A stretch of 64,000 nucleotides of DNA from Clostridia bacterium. Its GTDB lineage: Bacteria > Bacillota > Clostridia > UMGS1810. The notes beneath the pieces were generated by a model. That model was not told where the DNA came from, made no database searches, and saw only the letters and a program-made list of their open reading frames with translations. Shown one piece after another: positions 8,751-19,800 of this stretch. Position 1 is the first letter of the stretch; every line of letters begins with the position of its first letter. The stretch is taken from NCBI GenBank assembly GCA_017436905.1, contig JAFSCF010000012.1, positions 1 to 64,000 of the forward strand. Reading direction: 5' to 3'. The translations under genes were made by a program, and so were the position numbers.

Positions 8751-9182
8751 CTATAGTCGTGAGCCTATGCGTTTTTTCATAGTGACTTTGGTGCCTATAC
8801 CCACAATGGACTCTACCTCTACGGTATCCATAAATGTTTCCATAACGGTAAATCCCATACCCGAGCGCTCCATTTCAGGATTTGTGGTATAAAGCGGTTC
8901 CCTTGCTTTTTCAACATCAGGAATACCTTTTCCGTTATCTTTTACAATAACGGTAATGAGTTTTTCTTCCAAAGTACATTCCATATGTATATCGCCACGT
9001 TGCTCGCCATAGCCGTGAACTATAGCGTTGGTTACAGCCTCGGAAACGGCGGTTTTTACATCTGCCATCTCCTCGATGGTGGGGTCTGCCTGCGAAAGCA
9101 GTGCCGCCACACAAAGGCGTGCAAATCCCTCATTTTCAGACTTACTTAAAAATGTTATATTTACTTTATTTTTAACTTCCAT
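8751..9182 (-). CDS. spoIIAB: Anti-sigma F factor, serine kinase SpoIIAB
   Basis: A 143-residue GHKL-fold protein that binds and inhibits sigma-F and phosphorylates SpoIIAA. ATP-binding boxes are visible: N box EAVTNAIVHGYG, G1 box DNGKGI and G2 box RSGMGF. It sits between spoIIAA (12 nt upstream) and sigF (18 nt downstream), the classic operon order. Confidence 0.96.
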   Translation of the reverse strand: MEVKNKVNITFLSKSENEGFARLCVAALLSQADPTIEEMADVKTAVSEAVTNAIVHGYGEQRGDIHMECTLEEKLITVIVKDNGKGIPDVEKAREPLYTTNPEMERSGMGFTVMETFMDTVEVESIVGIGTKVTMKKRIGSRL

Positions 9183-9194
9183 CGTATTTTCCTC

Positions 9195-9530
9195 CTATGC
9201 CAATTTGTCGATTTCATCAGCGTTATCGGTGACTTTAATAATATCAGGTATGCCTGAAAGTACCAGAAGTTTGTCCACCGCTTTGTTTGTAGATACTATA
9301 TACACCTGACCGCCGAGGCTTTTCATAAGTTTATACCTGCCGATTATAACGCCGATACCTGAACTGTCCATAAAAGTAAGTGCAGATAAGTCAAAAACCA
9401 GCGTGCTGATGCCTTCGCTGATGATTTTATTGTCTATCTGCTCTTTAATTTCGGCAGAGCAGTGGTGGTCTAACTCGCCGATAATTCTGGCATAGAGTTT
9501 GTTTTGCTTACTTAAAAGGTTTATGTGCAA
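9195..9530 (-). CDS. spoIIAA: Anti-sigma F factor antagonist SpoIIAA (TTG start)
   Basis: A STAS-domain anti-anti-sigma factor of 111 residues. The phosphorylated Ser is expected at S57 in FMDSSGIGVIIGRYK. The open frame runs to 9638, but the only start with a good ribosome binding site (AGGAGG, 7 nt spacing) is the TTG at 9530, giving MHINLLSKQNKLYARIIGELD, close to known SpoIIAA starts. First gene of the spoIIA operon; its promoter is described separately. Confidence 0.93.
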   Translation of the reverse strand: MHINLLSKQNKLYARIIGELDHHCSAEIKEQIDNKIISEGISTLVFDLSALTFMDSSGIGVIIGRYKLMKSLGGQVYIVSTNKAVDKLLVLSGIPDIIKVTDNADEIDKLA

Positions 9531-9563
9531 GAATATCCCTCCTGTTAATTGGTAATATATGGA

Positions 9564-9592
9564 ATATTCTATGCTTGTCCCAAAAATCCTTT
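9564..9592 (-). promoter_or_regulatory. Sigma-H-type promoter of the spoIIA operon
   Basis: On the minus strand AAAGGATTT (9584-9592) and ATAGAATAT (9564-9572) match the sigma-H elements RnAGGAwWW and RnnGAATww at every defined position, with 11 bp between them. The predicted transcript starts about 28 nt ahead of the SpoIIAA TTG. In Bacillus subtilis this operon is transcribed by sigma-H. Confidence 0.75.
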
Positions 9593-9600
9593 GATGAAAA

Positions 9601-10872
9601 TTATATAGTTTTGTCGGTTTGTGAAAACTTTTCGACATTTTTCCGCATCTCTCCCGCCATATAAAGCGAACCGAGAATACATATTACGTCGCAATCGCTT
9701 TCAACTACCGTCTTAAATGCCTGATGATTATCTTGTATATAATCTGTTTCAGGGTGATTTATTGACACAAGATTATATACTTCCTCCGGATTTATGCATC
9801 TTTCCGACGGAACAGATGTTACCGTGATTTTACCGTTTGCACCAGCCATCACAGAACACGCTTTATCAATATCTTTTTCATTCAATATTCCAAAGATATA
9901 ATGCACTTTTTTGCCGACAAAGAATTTATCTGCCGATGACAAAAATGCGCTTATACCGTGTGAATTATGCGCACCGTCAATAACAATGGTTTTATCGTTT
10001 GTTTTAAATACTTCAAATCTGCATTTCCACATTGCTGTTTCAATACCTTTTTTGATAATTGAATATTCAATACCTAAATAAGATGCAACCTCAACGGCAC
10101 ACAAGGCGTTGTAAACCTGATACTCTCCCACAAGTTTCAAATTATACTCATCGCCACGATAATTAAACACAGAGCCGTTTATATCGCATTTTTTAATATC
10201 AAGTTCTTTGGTATCGGGCAAAATAAGATGCGAATTCTTTTTAGTGCAAATATCCGAAATCACCCCCGCCACACTTTTATCTTGCAATGGATAAGACACA
10301 ACAGGACAATTTTCTTTTATAGTTCCGCATTTTTCAAAAGCGATTTCTTCTAATGTGTTACCGAGGTACTGCATATGGTCGTAGCCTATGGCACAGATAA
10401 CTGTGCAAAGCGGATTTTTAATAATATTGGTAGCGTCAAATCTTCCGCCAAGACCAACTTCAAGCACCACAACATCACAGTTGCACTCTTTAAAATAAAT
10501 AAAGCCAACTGCACATATAACGTCAAATACAGTGCAGTAAATATCGTCTTTTTCTAAAAGTTTTACTGCACACTTTACACGCATTGTAATGCGTTCAAGG
10601 TCGCTATTTGATATAGGGATATTATTTATACAAATTCTCTCATTAAAATATTCAATAAAAGGTGAGGTAAATAACCCCACCTTTTTGTTTTGTGCAATTA
10701 AAATGCTGTTTATCATAGACGACACCGAGCCTTTGCCGTTGGTGCCCGCAACATGTATAAAACTCATACCCTCGTGCGGATTTCCAACAAGTCCAAGCAA
10801 TGCCTCTATATTTTTAAGTCCGGCTTTTTTGCCGAAAGTTCTGAGAGAATGAATGTAATCTACTGCGTTCAT
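9601..10872 (-). CDS. folC: Bifunctional folylpolyglutamate / dihydrofolate synthase
   Basis: A Mur-ligase-family enzyme of 423 residues that adds glutamate to dihydropteroate and folates. P-loop GTNGKGS at about 43-49, the folate-specific LFTSPF and NERI motifs, the VGLGGRFDATN block and the C-terminal domain motif VIDGAHNSHG are present. It starts 4 nt after valS with AAAGGATGAT as ribosome binding site. Its end carries the Spo0A box for spoIIA. Confidence 0.95.
   Translation of the reverse strand: MNAVDYIHSLRTFGKKAGLKNIEALLGLVGNPHEGMSFIHVAGTNGKGSVSSMINSILIAQNKKVGLFTSPFIEYFNERICINNIPISNSDLERITMRVKCAVKLLEKDDIYCTVFDVICAVGFIYFKECNCDVVVLEVGLGGRFDATNIIKNPLCTVICAIGYDHMQYLGNTLEEIAFEKCGTIKENCPVVSYPLQDKSVAGVISDICTKKNSHLILPDTKELDIKKCDINGSVFNYRGDEYNLKLVGEYQVYNALCAVEVASYLGIEYSIIKKGIETAMWKCRFEVFKTNDKTIVIDGAHNSHGISAFLSSADKFFVGKKVHYIFGILNEKDIDKACSVMAGANGKITVTSVPSERCINPEEVYNLVSINHPETDYIQDNHQAFKTVVESDCDVICILGSLYMAGEMRKNVEKFSQTDKTI
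9631..9637 (-). promoter_or_regulatory. Spo0A box upstream of spoIIA
   Basis: A perfect TGTCGAA on the minus strand, inside the 3' end of folC and about 39 bp upstream of the sigma-H -35 element, a position suited to activation by Spo0A~P. A second weaker TGTCGGT is on the opposite strand at 9612-9618. Confidence 0.6.
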
Positions 10873-10876
10873 TCTA

Positions 10877-13522
10877 TCATCCTTTCAGTTTAGCAAGACT
10901 CTCCTCTACTTTTGCAAGCATATCTTTGTACTTGGCAAGTTTTTCACGCTCTTCATTAACAACTTTTTCGGGTGCTTTGTCAACAAATCCGGCATTATTC
11001 AATTTACCCTCGGCACGTTTGATTTCGGAGATTAAAGTAGCCTGTTCTTTTGTAAGGCGTTCAACCTCTTTCTCACGGTCTACGAGGTCATCAAGCGGAA
11101 TATAAACTGTAGCGCCCTCTACTACTGTATTAACAGCGTTTTCGTCAACACCTGCCATATCAGACGCTACAACAGTTTCGCTTGCACCGGCAAGTTTTTC
11201 AAAGTATTTCTCTGTACCTGCAAAAAGCGCAGTGTTGTCAGTAACGATGGTAATACGTGCTCTCTTTGACGGAGGTACATTCATCTGTGTACGCAGGTTT
11301 CTTACACCACGGATTGCGCCCATTACGATTGCCATACGTTTTTCGTCTTCTTCAAACACAAGGCTGTCTGTGTATTCGGGCCATTTTGATATTACGATGC
11401 TCTCCTCACCGTGCGGCAGGAATGAGAAGATTTCTTCTGTAATAAACGGCATAAACGGATGCAGAAGTTTAAGCGAATTGATAAGTACGTATGCAAGTAC
11501 CTGCTGAGCAGTTTTGTTGCTTTCGTCGGAGCCGTCATAAAGACGAGGTTTAACAAGTTCAATGTACCAGTCGCAGTAATCGTCCCAGAAAAATCCGTAC
11601 AGTTTTGATACCGCTATACCAAGTTCAAATTTATCAAGGTTTGCAGTTACTTCTGCCACGAGTTTATTGAGTTTTGAAAGTATCCACTTATCCTCTAAAG
11701 CAAGTTTGTCACTTGAGGGGAGTTCTACTTTATCAATATTTAAGTTCATCATCAAAAATCTTGATGCATTCCATATTTTGTTTGCAAAGTTTCTGCTGGC
11801 TTCTACACGTTCGTCATAGTAACGCATATCGTTACCTGGTGAGTTACCGGTTGCAAGGGTAAATCTTAATGCGTCGGCACCGTACTGGTTAATAACTTCA
11901 ATCGGGTCAATACCGTTGCCTAACGATTTACTCATCTTTCTACCCTGACTGTCACGTACTAAACCATGGATAAACACGTGTTCAAAAGGCTCTTTGCCGG
12001 TGTGTTCAAGCGCAGAGAATATCATTCTTGCAACCCAGAAGAATATAATGTCATAACCCGTAACAAGTACGCTTGTAGGATAGAAATAATCTAAATCGTC
12101 ATTTTTATCGGGCCAACCAAGTGTTGAGAACGGCCAGAGTGCTGAACTGAACCATGTATCGAGCACGTCGGGGTCTTGTTTAACTTTGCCGCCGCACTTA
12201 GGACAAGATGTAACATCTGTTTTTGATACTGTTGTCTCACCGCAGTCTTCGCAGTAGTAAGCAGGAATTCTGTGTCCCCACCACAACTGACGGGAAATAC
12301 ACCAGTCATGTACGTTTTCCATCCAGTTAAGGTATGTTTTAGAGAATCTGTCGGGAACGAATTTAACAGTTCCGTCTTTAACAACTTCGATGGCTTTCTC
12401 TGCCAGAGGTTTCATTTTTACAAACCACTGTTTACTTGTTATTGGCTCAACAGTAGTTCCGCAACGATAGCACTGACCAACATTATGTGTATGAGGCTCA
12501 ACTTTAATAAGGTAACCTTGTTCCTCTAAATCTGCAACCATCTGTTTACGTGCTTCGTAGCGGTCCATACCCTCGTATTTTCCACCGTATGCGTTAATGG
12601 TAGCATCGTCATTGAGCACTTTAATCTGCTCTAAGTTGTGTCTTAAACCAACCTCAAAGTCGTTGGGGTCGTGTGCAGGTGTAATTTTAACCGCACCTGT
12701 ACCAAAATCTTTATCTACGTATTCATCGGCAATGATGGGTATCTCTCTGCCAACGAGAGGCAGAATAAGCATTTTGCCGACTAAGTCCGTGTATCTTTCG
12801 TCATCAGGATGCACTGCAACAGCAGTATCACCGAGAAGTGTTTCGGGACGTGTTGTAGCAATGGTTAAATATCCGTCGCTGTCTTTAATAGGATATTTAA
12901 TATGCCAGAAGTGGCCTTCCTGCTCTGCATACTCAACCTCTGCATCAGAAAGCGCAGTAGCACAGTTCGGACACCAGTTGATAATTCTGCTGCCCTGATA
13001 AATCAAATCCTTTTCATAAAGATTTACAAATACTTCTTTAACCGCTTTTGAGCAGCCTTCGTCCATAGTAAATCTTTCTCTGGACCAATCGCACGAAGTA
13101 CCAAGTTTTTTAAGTTGAGTAACAATTCTGTCGCCGTATTGGTTTTTCCAGTCCCATACACGCTCTAAAAATTTCTCTCTGCCGAGGTCATAACGTGTAA
13201 CGCCTTCTTCTTTACGCAGGTTTTCCTCAACCTTAATCTGTGTGGCAATACCGGCATGGTCTGTACCGGGAATCCACAGTGCATTAAAGCCAGCCATTCT
13301 TTTATATCGGATTAAAACGTCCTGCAAAGTTTCATCAAGAGCGTGTCCCATATGAAGTTGACCTGTAACATTAGGTGGCGGAATAACGATAGTAAAGGGC
13401 TTTTTGGTGCGGTCATCAGACGGTTTAAAATAACCCTTTTCCACCCAGTTTTTATATATCCTTTCCTCCGCCTCGGCAGGATTATAGTTTTTTGGAAGTT
13501 CCTTACTGCATTTATTGCACAT
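10877..13522 (-). CDS. valS: Valyl-tRNA synthetase
   Basis: A class I aminoacyl-tRNA synthetase, 881 residues. HMGH at 57-60 and KMSKS ([10 protein letters not shown]) mark the catalytic site; the CP1 editing domain, anticodon-binding domain and C-terminal coiled coil (the last 70 or so residues, rich in E and K) are present. The frame is open 34 codons further upstream, but AAAGGGGAAAG precedes the ATG at 13522, and [15 protein letters not shown] is a sensible start with a Cys pair. No T-box leader is seen; a small membrane protein gene lies immediately upstream. Confidence 0.96.
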   Translation of the reverse strand: MCNKCSKELPKNYNPAEAEERIYKNWVEKGYFKPSDDRTKKPFTIVIPPPNVTGQLHMGHALDETLQDVLIRYKRMAGFNALWIPGTDHAGIATQIKVEENLRKEEGVTRYDLGREKFLERVWDWKNQYGDRIVTQLKKLGTSCDWSRERFTMDEGCSKAVKEVFVNLYEKDLIYQGSRIINWCPNCATALSDAEVEYAEQEGHFWHIKYPIKDSDGYLTIATTRPETLLGDTAVAVHPDDERYTDLVGKMLILPLVGREIPIIADEYVDKDFGTGAVKITPAHDPNDFEVGLRHNLEQIKVLNDDATINAYGGKYEGMDRYEARKQMVADLEEQGYLIKVEPHTHNVGQCYRCGTTVEPITSKQWFVKMKPLAEKAIEVVKDGTVKFVPDRFSKTYLNWMENVHDWCISRQLWWGHRIPAYYCEDCGETTVSKTDVTSCPKCGGKVKQDPDVLDTWFSSALWPFSTLGWPDKNDDLDYFYPTSVLVTGYDIIFFWVARMIFSALEHTGKEPFEHVFIHGLVRDSQGRKMSKSLGNGIDPIEVINQYGADALRFTLATGNSPGNDMRYYDERVEASRNFANKIWNASRFLMMNLNIDKVELPSSDKLALEDKWILSKLNKLVAEVTANLDKFELGIAVSKLYGFFWDDYCDWYIELVKPRLYDGSDESNKTAQQVLAYVLINSLKLLHPFMPFITEEIFSFLPHGEESIVISKWPEYTDSLVFEEDEKRMAIVMGAIRGVRNLRTQMNVPPSKRARITIVTDNTALFAGTEKYFEKLAGASETVVASDMAGVDENAVNTVVEGATVYIPLDDLVDREKEVERLTKEQATLISEIKRAEGKLNNAGFVDKAPEKVVNEEREKLAKYKDMLAKVEESLAKLKG

Positions 13523-13536
13523 CTTTACTTTCCCCT

Positions 13537-13713
13537 TTATTTTATAGTAAATATTATTATCGCACCTGCAAGTGCTATAAAAAGTCCTACGGATTTTAAA
13601 ATACCGATTTCTTTTTCGCTGCATTCTTTTTTATAAAATTTATCTAAAAAGAATCTGGCACCGTATGCAATAACTGCACCAACAACTAAAAGTGCAAGTG
13701 ATAATATTTTCAT
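13537..13713 (-). CDS. Small two-helix membrane protein, function unknown
   Basis: A 58-residue protein with two hydrophobic segments (about residues 3-21 and 41-57) around a charged loop [15 protein letters not shown] do not recognise a named family. The ATG at 13713 has AAAGGA 9 nt upstream; a TTG three codons earlier lacks spacing. It lies between pyk and valS in a tight minus-strand run, so it is probably co-transcribed. Confidence 0.65.
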   Translation of the reverse strand: MKILSLALLVVGAVIAYGARFFLDKFYKKECSEKEIGILKSVGLFIALAGAIIIFTIK

Positions 13714-13727
13714 ATTTTTCAATCCTT

Positions 13728-15482
13728 TTAAATTATCTTTGTAACACCGCTATATACCAAACCTCTGTGACCGTCAATCGTAACAACTGTGCCGCTTTTT
13801 AGTATTGCCAACGCATTTTTAGCGCCAGTAATAACGGGAATATCAAGCGTCATACCAACAATTGCCGCATGAGTTGCCATACCCTCTCTCTCAGTTATAA
13901 TACCCGATGCTTTTTTTAGAATGGGTAAAATTTCATTGCAGGTCTGGTCGATAACTAAAATGTCACCGTCGTTGAAGTTGTGTATTGCTTCCTCTGCAGA
14001 GTGCGCAACACACAAAGGCGCCGAAACAGACTTACCTGTAACGGATTTGCCCTCTACAAGAACGTGCCCTACAAGGTGCGCTTTTAACGTATTTGTAGTA
14101 CCGCTTATGCCAACGGGTATACCGCCGGTAATAACAACCAGATCTCCGTTTTTTACACAACCTGTTTTTAATGCACAATCAACAGCGTGTTCAAATAAAT
14201 CGTCTGTTGTTTCCTGCTCCTGACTTATCACAGGAACAACACCCCATGACATTGCCAGTTGATAATATACTTTTTTCTCTGTGGTAGTACCTACAATCGG
14301 GCACGGCGGACGGTAACTTGATATCATACGTGCCGTATCACCTGATTTGGTAACAGTTATAATAGCCGTAGCACCAAGGTCCATAGCCGTAGTGCACGTA
14401 GCATGAGAAATTGCGTTTGTTATATTAGGTGTAGAAGATACCGCCTGCATACGGAAGTTTGCCTGATAGTCAATGCTCTCTTCTGTTTTTTCGGCAATCT
14501 TTGCCATAGCCATAAGGCTTTCTACAGGGAATTTACCTACAGCAGTTTCGCCCGAAAGCATAAGTGCGCTTGTGCCATCAAAAACAGCATTTGCAATATC
14601 GGTGGTTTCCGCTCTTGTGGGACGTGGATTTCTTATCATCGAATCCAGCATTTGTGTGGCGGTAATAACTTTTTTGCCTGCTTTATAGCATTTTTTAATA
14701 AGCATTTTCTGTATAGAGGGCAAATCCTCAAAAGGAATTTCAACACCCATATCGCCGCGGGCAACCATTATACCCTCGCTCACACGGATAATATCGTCAA
14801 TATTGGCAACACCCTCGTGGTTTTCAATCTTGGCAATTATCTGTATGTCATGACCGTTGTTTTCGTCCAAAATCTTGCGGATTTCCATAACATCATAAGC
14901 GTTTCGCACAAACGACGCCGCAATGTAGTCAACGTCCTGCTTAATACCGAAAATAATATCGGCCTTGTCCTTTTCACTCATATACGGCATTTTAATGGAT
15001 ATACCGGGGATATTGATGCTCTTTTTATTAGACAGTGTGCCGCCGTTGATTACTTTGCACACTATGTCGTTGCCCGAAATTTCTTTGACAGACAGTTCTA
15101 TAAGTCCGTCGTCAATCAAGATTTTTGTTCCGGTGGAAAGTTCATGAGGAAGTTTGGCGTATGTGACGGATACTTTTGTTTCGTCGCCTTCTACATCGTC
15201 GGTAGTTAAAGTGAATGTTGCACCATTTTTCAAAACTGCACTGCCGCCCTCAAAATCTTTGATTCTGATTTCAGGACCTTTGGTATCGAGCAGCAATGCT
15301 ACCGGAAGGTCAAGTTCCTCACGCAGTTTTTTAAATTCACCTATTCGCTTTGCGTGTTCTTTATGGTCACCGTGCGAAAAGTTTATACGTGCCACATTCA
15401 TTCCGTTAACCATAAGTTGTCTCAGTACGTTAAGGTCGTTTGTTGCAGGCCCTAAAGTACATACTATTTTTGTTTTACGCAT
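13728..15482 (-). CDS. pyk: Pyruvate kinase with C-terminal phosphohistidine domain
   Basis: Transfers phosphate from PEP to ADP in the last step of glycolysis. At 584 residues it is the long form found in Bacilli and Clostridia: a barrel with KIVCTLGPAT start, KIENHEGV and MVARGDMGVEIP, then the allosteric domain (about 345-470), then a PEP-utilizer mobile domain (about 480-584). The mobile-domain loop reads EREGMATHAAIVG with the His that is phosphorylated in PEP synthase and enzyme I. It follows pfkA by 27 nt, forming a glycolytic pair. Confidence 0.96.
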   Translation of the reverse strand: MRKTKIVCTLGPATNDLNVLRQLMVNGMNVARINFSHGDHKEHAKRIGEFKKLREELDLPVALLLDTKGPEIRIKDFEGGSAVLKNGATFTLTTDDVEGDETKVSVTYAKLPHELSTGTKILIDDGLIELSVKEISGNDIVCKVINGGTLSNKKSINIPGISIKMPYMSEKDKADIIFGIKQDVDYIAASFVRNAYDVMEIRKILDENNGHDIQIIAKIENHEGVANIDDIIRVSEGIMVARGDMGVEIPFEDLPSIQKMLIKKCYKAGKKVITATQMLDSMIRNPRPTRAETTDIANAVFDGTSALMLSGETAVGKFPVESLMAMAKIAEKTEESIDYQANFRMQAVSSTPNITNAISHATCTTAMDLGATAIITVTKSGDTARMISSYRPPCPIVGTTTEKKVYYQLAMSWGVVPVISQEQETTDDLFEHAVDCALKTGCVKNGDLVVITGGIPVGISGTTNTLKAHLVGHVLVEGKSVTGKSVSAPLCVAHSAEEAIHNFNDGDILVIDQTCNEILPILKKASGIITEREGMATHAAIVGMTLDIPVITGAKNALAILKSGTVVTIDGHRGLVYSGVTKII

Positions 15483-15509
15483 TTTAAAAAATCACTCTCT
15501 CAATTTAAA

Positions 15510-16478
15510 TTATATAGAAAGTCTTGCAGCCATATCGAGTGCTTTCTCGTCAATAGTTTTAGTGGTATTAAGTGCCTCATTAATATCTATATCAGTAGTA
15601 ACACCATTTTTGAAAACTACAACTCTGTTACCGATACCCTCATTAATGAGTTCTACAGCGTGATAACCCATACGGCTTGCCATAACTCTGTCACGCAGTG
15701 ACGGAGAGCCGCCTCTCTGCATATGACCAAGTATGGTAGCACGGGTTTCCATACCTGTTTTTTCTTCAATAACTTTTGCCATTTCAGTAGAGCCGCCAAT
15801 ACCCTCAGCAACTATTAAAATATAGTGCTTTTTACCACGGTTTCTGCCGTCAATAATATTGCGGATAATATCGTCGAGTTCAAAATCCTTTTCAGGAATG
15901 AGTAACTTTTCAGCACCGCTTGCAATTGCAACATTGAGCGCAATATAACCTGCAGATCTGCCCATAACCTCAATCAGATTGCATCTTTCATGGCTGGTTG
16001 CAGTATCTCTTATTTTATCTATAGCGTCCATTGCAGTATTCATAGCGGTATCATAACCCAAAGTATAGTCGCTGCAGCCGATATCATTATCAATCGTCGC
16101 AGGAATACCAATTACAGGAACACCCGAATTTGAAAGATCACGTGCGCCACGGAAAGAACCATCACCACCGATTACAACAAGTGTGTCCATACCATAGAGC
16201 GAAGCCATATCTGCAGCTCTTTTTACACCTTCGGGTGTTGTAAACTCTTTACAACGTGCTGTCTGCAATACAGTACCACCCCTCTGGATAATATCCGATA
16301 CATCGCGGGCACTCATTTTATTAATCTCGCCGTTTAAAAGTCCACGATAGCCCCTCTGGATACCTAAAACTTTCATATCATAACTGAGTGCGCATCTTGT
16401 AACCGCACGGATTGCAGCGTTCATGCCGGGGGCATCTCCGCCGCTTGTAAGAATACCTATAGTCTTTGTTTTGCTCAT
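15510..16478 (-). CDS. pfkA: ATP-type 6-phosphofructokinase
   Basis: Phosphorylates fructose-6-phosphate. A 322-residue PFK with SGGDAPGMNAAIR (12-24), GGDGS at 104-108, and TIDNDI at 128-133. The Gly in GGDGS marks ATP use (PPi enzymes have Asp there). The second specificity residue, usually Gly in ATP enzymes and Lys in PPi enzymes, is Ala127 here. GGAGGACAAAAGTA precedes the ATG at 16478, ruling out the longer frame to 16517. It is in an operon with a DUF2007-like gene upstream and pyk downstream. Confidence 0.94.
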   Translation of the reverse strand: MSKTKTIGILTSGGDAPGMNAAIRAVTRCALSYDMKVLGIQRGYRGLLNGEINKMSARDVSDIIQRGGTVLQTARCKEFTTPEGVKRAADMASLYGMDTLVVIGGDGSFRGARDLSNSGVPVIGIPATIDNDIGCSDYTLGYDTAMNTAMDAIDKIRDTATSHERCNLIEVMGRSAGYIALNVAIASGAEKLLIPEKDFELDDIIRNIIDGRNRGKKHYILIVAEGIGGSTEMAKVIEEKTGMETRATILGHMQRGGSPSLRDRVMASRMGYHAVELINEGIGNRVVVFKNGVTTDIDINEALNTTKTIDEKALDMAARLSI

Positions 16479-16503
16479 TACTTTTGTCCTCCATGTATAA
16501 TGA

Positions 16504-16701
16504 TTAAAAATTAGCATCTATAATAAGTGAAAGGGCCTGCTGTACCTCAGGTTCGGGCACAAGCAGTTCGCAGCAATCGGAAGAGGCTCCGTCTTCGTTA
16601 CGGATAGAGCGCATTTTTACAATAAGTCCGTTCTTCTCAAGTAACTGCTGCACGCTCTCAGCAATTTCTCTGCTTTGAGCCATGTATACAACTGTCCACA
16701 T
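16504..16701 (-). CDS. Small DUF2007-like protein
   Basis: A 65-residue protein (MWTVVYMAQSREIAESVQQL...) resembling the DUF2007 'putative signal transducing protein' group, which is related to PII-like folds; its function is not known. The start at 16701 has GGAG 6 nt upstream and gives MWTVVYMA; an in-frame ATG at 16713 has none. It is the first gene of the pfkA-pyk run, 25 nt upstream of pfkA. Confidence 0.6.
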   Translation of the reverse strand: MWTVVYMAQSREIAESVQQLLEKNGLIVKMRSIRNEDGASSDCCELLVPEPEVQQALSLIIDANF

Positions 16702-16763
16702 ATGAATCTCCATTTCTTTTTATGTCTTCACATATCAAAGGGGCTCAAACAAATCCCCATACT

Positions 16764-16792
16764 ATATTATCCTAATATATGACAAAAATCAA
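16764..16792 (-). promoter_or_regulatory. Sigma-A promoter of the DUF2007-pfkA-pyk operon
   Basis: On the minus strand TTGATT (16787-16792), 17 bp, TATATT-free TAATAT (16764-16769). The predicted start lies at the edge of a short GGGG...CCCC inverted repeat (16740-16758) in the leader, which may be a weak hairpin or an operator. Confidence 0.6.
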
Positions 16793-16835
16793 TAGTAATT
16801 TTCAATAATTATTACATTATATGTGCAAATTTTTA

Positions 16836-19800
16836 TTACTTTACGGCAACAGATGAATCTCCAAAGGCATATATAAGTTCGCTTATAAGTTGATTTGTAA
16901 GTTCAACGCCGTTTGAATCGTCTGATTTTATCATATCGCCCGTATCAGCAAAATATATACACAAAGGAGTTGTTCCTTTGTAATTTATTGTAATATCCAA
17001 AACCGCACCAAGTTGCTCTCTGTCTTTTACTTTAACGAAAAGTTTTTCCGGTTTTGGGATCTTGAGTTCGGTTAAAGAATACGCCTCTTTCATCATCAAA
17101 ACAGTTTTTCCGTCGTCCTCTCTGCTGACTGTTGCATCAATACAAACGGCACTGCCTTCTGCAAGAACATCATTGAGCCGCACGAGAGTATTTGAAAACA
17201 CCAGCACCTCTACAGATGCATACAAATCCTCTAAAACCAATGTAGACATAACAGCGCCTTTTTTAGTACGGCGGTCATGACGTGACGCTATAATGCCGCA
17301 AAGACGCACAGATTCGTCTTCGTTAGTTTCACTCTCAAGCACTTCGTATATACCGCTTTTTTGCAAAATTTTCATAGCGAGTCTGTAATTGTCAAGAGGG
17401 TGACCGCTTAAATACAACCCTGTGGCTTCTTTTTCGTAATTAAGGCGTGTTGACGGCGTAAAGTCGTGTTCTTCCTCAAAGTTCAGTCCGCCGGACGCAT
17501 CGGTAGCCGCAATCTCATCAAACCACGACATCTGCCCTATAGACTCGCCTTTTGCTTTTTGCAGATAATGCTCTGTAAGTTTTTCACAATTTAAGCACAG
17601 CACACGACGATTTGAGTAAAGATTATCAAACGCACCGCTTTTTATTATAGAGTCAACACTTCTTTTACTGATATCGTGAACGGTCATTCTTTGCAAAAAA
17701 TCTTCAAAACCAGAAAATCTTCCTGCAGATAAGCGTTCCTGCTCTATTTTTTCAGCCAAAGTTATGCCTACACCTTTGATTGAAGAAAGCGGAAAGCGGA
17801 TATTATTATCCTCTACAGAAAAATCCGCCATACTCTTGTTGACATCAGGGGGCAGTATAGATACTCCGTATTTTGAAAAGTCTGAAATATACCTTGGAAG
17901 TTTACTTCCCGTACCATCCATCAGATTTTTTAAAAGCGCCGCCAAAAACTGTGCAGGATAGTGGCACTTTAAATAAGCAGTTCTGTATGCAATATAAGCA
18001 TATGCGGCGGCGTGTGATTTGTTGAATGCATAGTTTGCAAAAGCCATAAGTTCGTCAAATATCTGCTCTGCCGTTTTTTTATCTATTCCTTTTTCTGCAC
18101 AGCCACGAACAAACACATCACGTTCTTTTTCCATAACGTCATGCTTTTTCTTAGCCATTGCACGGCGTACAAGGTCAGCCCTGCCCGACGAATACCCTGC
18201 AAGAGATGAAACTATTTTCATAACCTGCTCCTGATATACAATCATTCCGCTGGTTTCTTCCAAAATGGGTTTTAAAAGTTCGTGCTTATAACGGATTTTT
18301 GACGGGTCTTCCCGCACTGCAAGATAAAGCGGTATCTGATCCATCGGTCCGGGTCGGTACATAGATATCGCCATAATAATATCTTCAAATTTATCAGGCT
18401 TCATACGGCGCAGAAAACTCTGCATACCACGGCTTTCAAGTTGGAATACGCCGTCAGTTTCACCTCGTGATATAAGTTCGTATGTTTCTTTATCATCAAG
18501 GGATATGCTCTCAATATCTATTTTTTCGTCCGTGGTATTTTCAACCATTTCCACAGCATCACGTATGACGGTAAGGTTTCTAAGTCCGAGAAAATCCACC
18601 TTCAAAAGCCCCAACTTTTCCAGTATGTTCATAGGATACTGAGTTAAAATACCTTTATCGCCCGTCTGTACGGGAATATAATTAAACAAATTTTTATCCG
18701 CAATAACAACACCGCTTGCGTGCGTAGACACATTACGTGGAAAGCCCTCAAGCGACATAGCAGTATCAATAAGTTTTTTAGTAGTACCAGAACTTTTATA
18801 CATATCTGCAAGTTGAGGTGATTGTTTAAGTGCCGTTTCAATAGTCATATTAATGGCTCGTGGAATAAGTTTTGCGGTTTTATCCACCTCAGGCAAAGGC
18901 ACATCCATAACTCTGCCAACATCACGTATTGCAGCACGTGCCGCAAGTGTACCGAATGTGCCTATATTGGCAACATTCAGTGCGCCGTATTTTTCGCGCA
19001 CATAGTCTATAACCTCGTCACGGCGAAGATAGCAGAAGTCTATATCAATATCAGGCATGGTTATGCGTTCGGGATTTAAAAACCTTTCAAAAATCAACCC
19101 GAATTTTATAGGGTCTACCTGAGTGATGTTTAAAGTATACGAAACAAGACTTCCCGCTGCACTTCCTCTGCCGGGGCCTACTATAATGCCGTTATCACAG
19201 GCATATCGAACAAAATCCCACACTATAAGAAAATAGTCTGTATAGCCCATACTGTCTATCGTTTCAAGTTCATATTTAAGGCGCTTTATAATCTCGTCAG
19301 TCAGTTCGCCGTATTTTTTGCGAGCGCCGTCTACACAAAGGCGTTTAAGGTATTCTTTATTATCCATACCGACGGGGTTTTCAAATTTCGGCAGAAAAGT
19401 TTTATCAAAATCCAGTTCCAGATTGCACATACCGGCAATTTTCTCTGTATTTGCAACCGCTTCCGGATATTTGGCAAAAAGGCAAGCCATTTCATCAGAT
19501 GTTTTTAAATAAAACTCATCCGCAGTAAATTTAAGTCTGTCAGTATCGTAAATCTTTTTACCCGTCTGTATACAGGTGAGCACGTCCTGCTGAAAGGCAT
19601 CTGTTTTATCCACATAATGAACATCGTTGGTGCATACCATAGGGATATTGAGTTTACCTGCCAGTTCAGAAAGTAACGGTAAAACTTTAAGTTCATCGTC
19701 AAGTCCGTGGTTTTGTATTTCTATATAAAAATTGCCCTCGCCATAGATTGAAAGAAGTTTTTTTGCAATATTTTCAGCCTTTATTTTATCGCCTCTGGCA

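Noticed and set aside
13523..13736. T-box leader ahead of valS
   Set aside because: The region is filled by a small coding sequence; no AGGGTGGNACCGCG-type sequence or specifier hairpin was seen. None precedes leuS either.
14403..15209. A 268-codon open frame on + opposite pyk
   Set aside because: It lies entirely antisense to a clear pyruvate kinase, has no ribosome binding site and a Cys/His/Phe-rich composition typical of shadow frames.
16740..16758. GGGG...CCCC inverted repeat in the leader of the pfkA operon as a riboswitch or attenuator
   Set aside because: The stem is only 4 bp with a 10-nt loop and no T run; it may be a weak operator at best.
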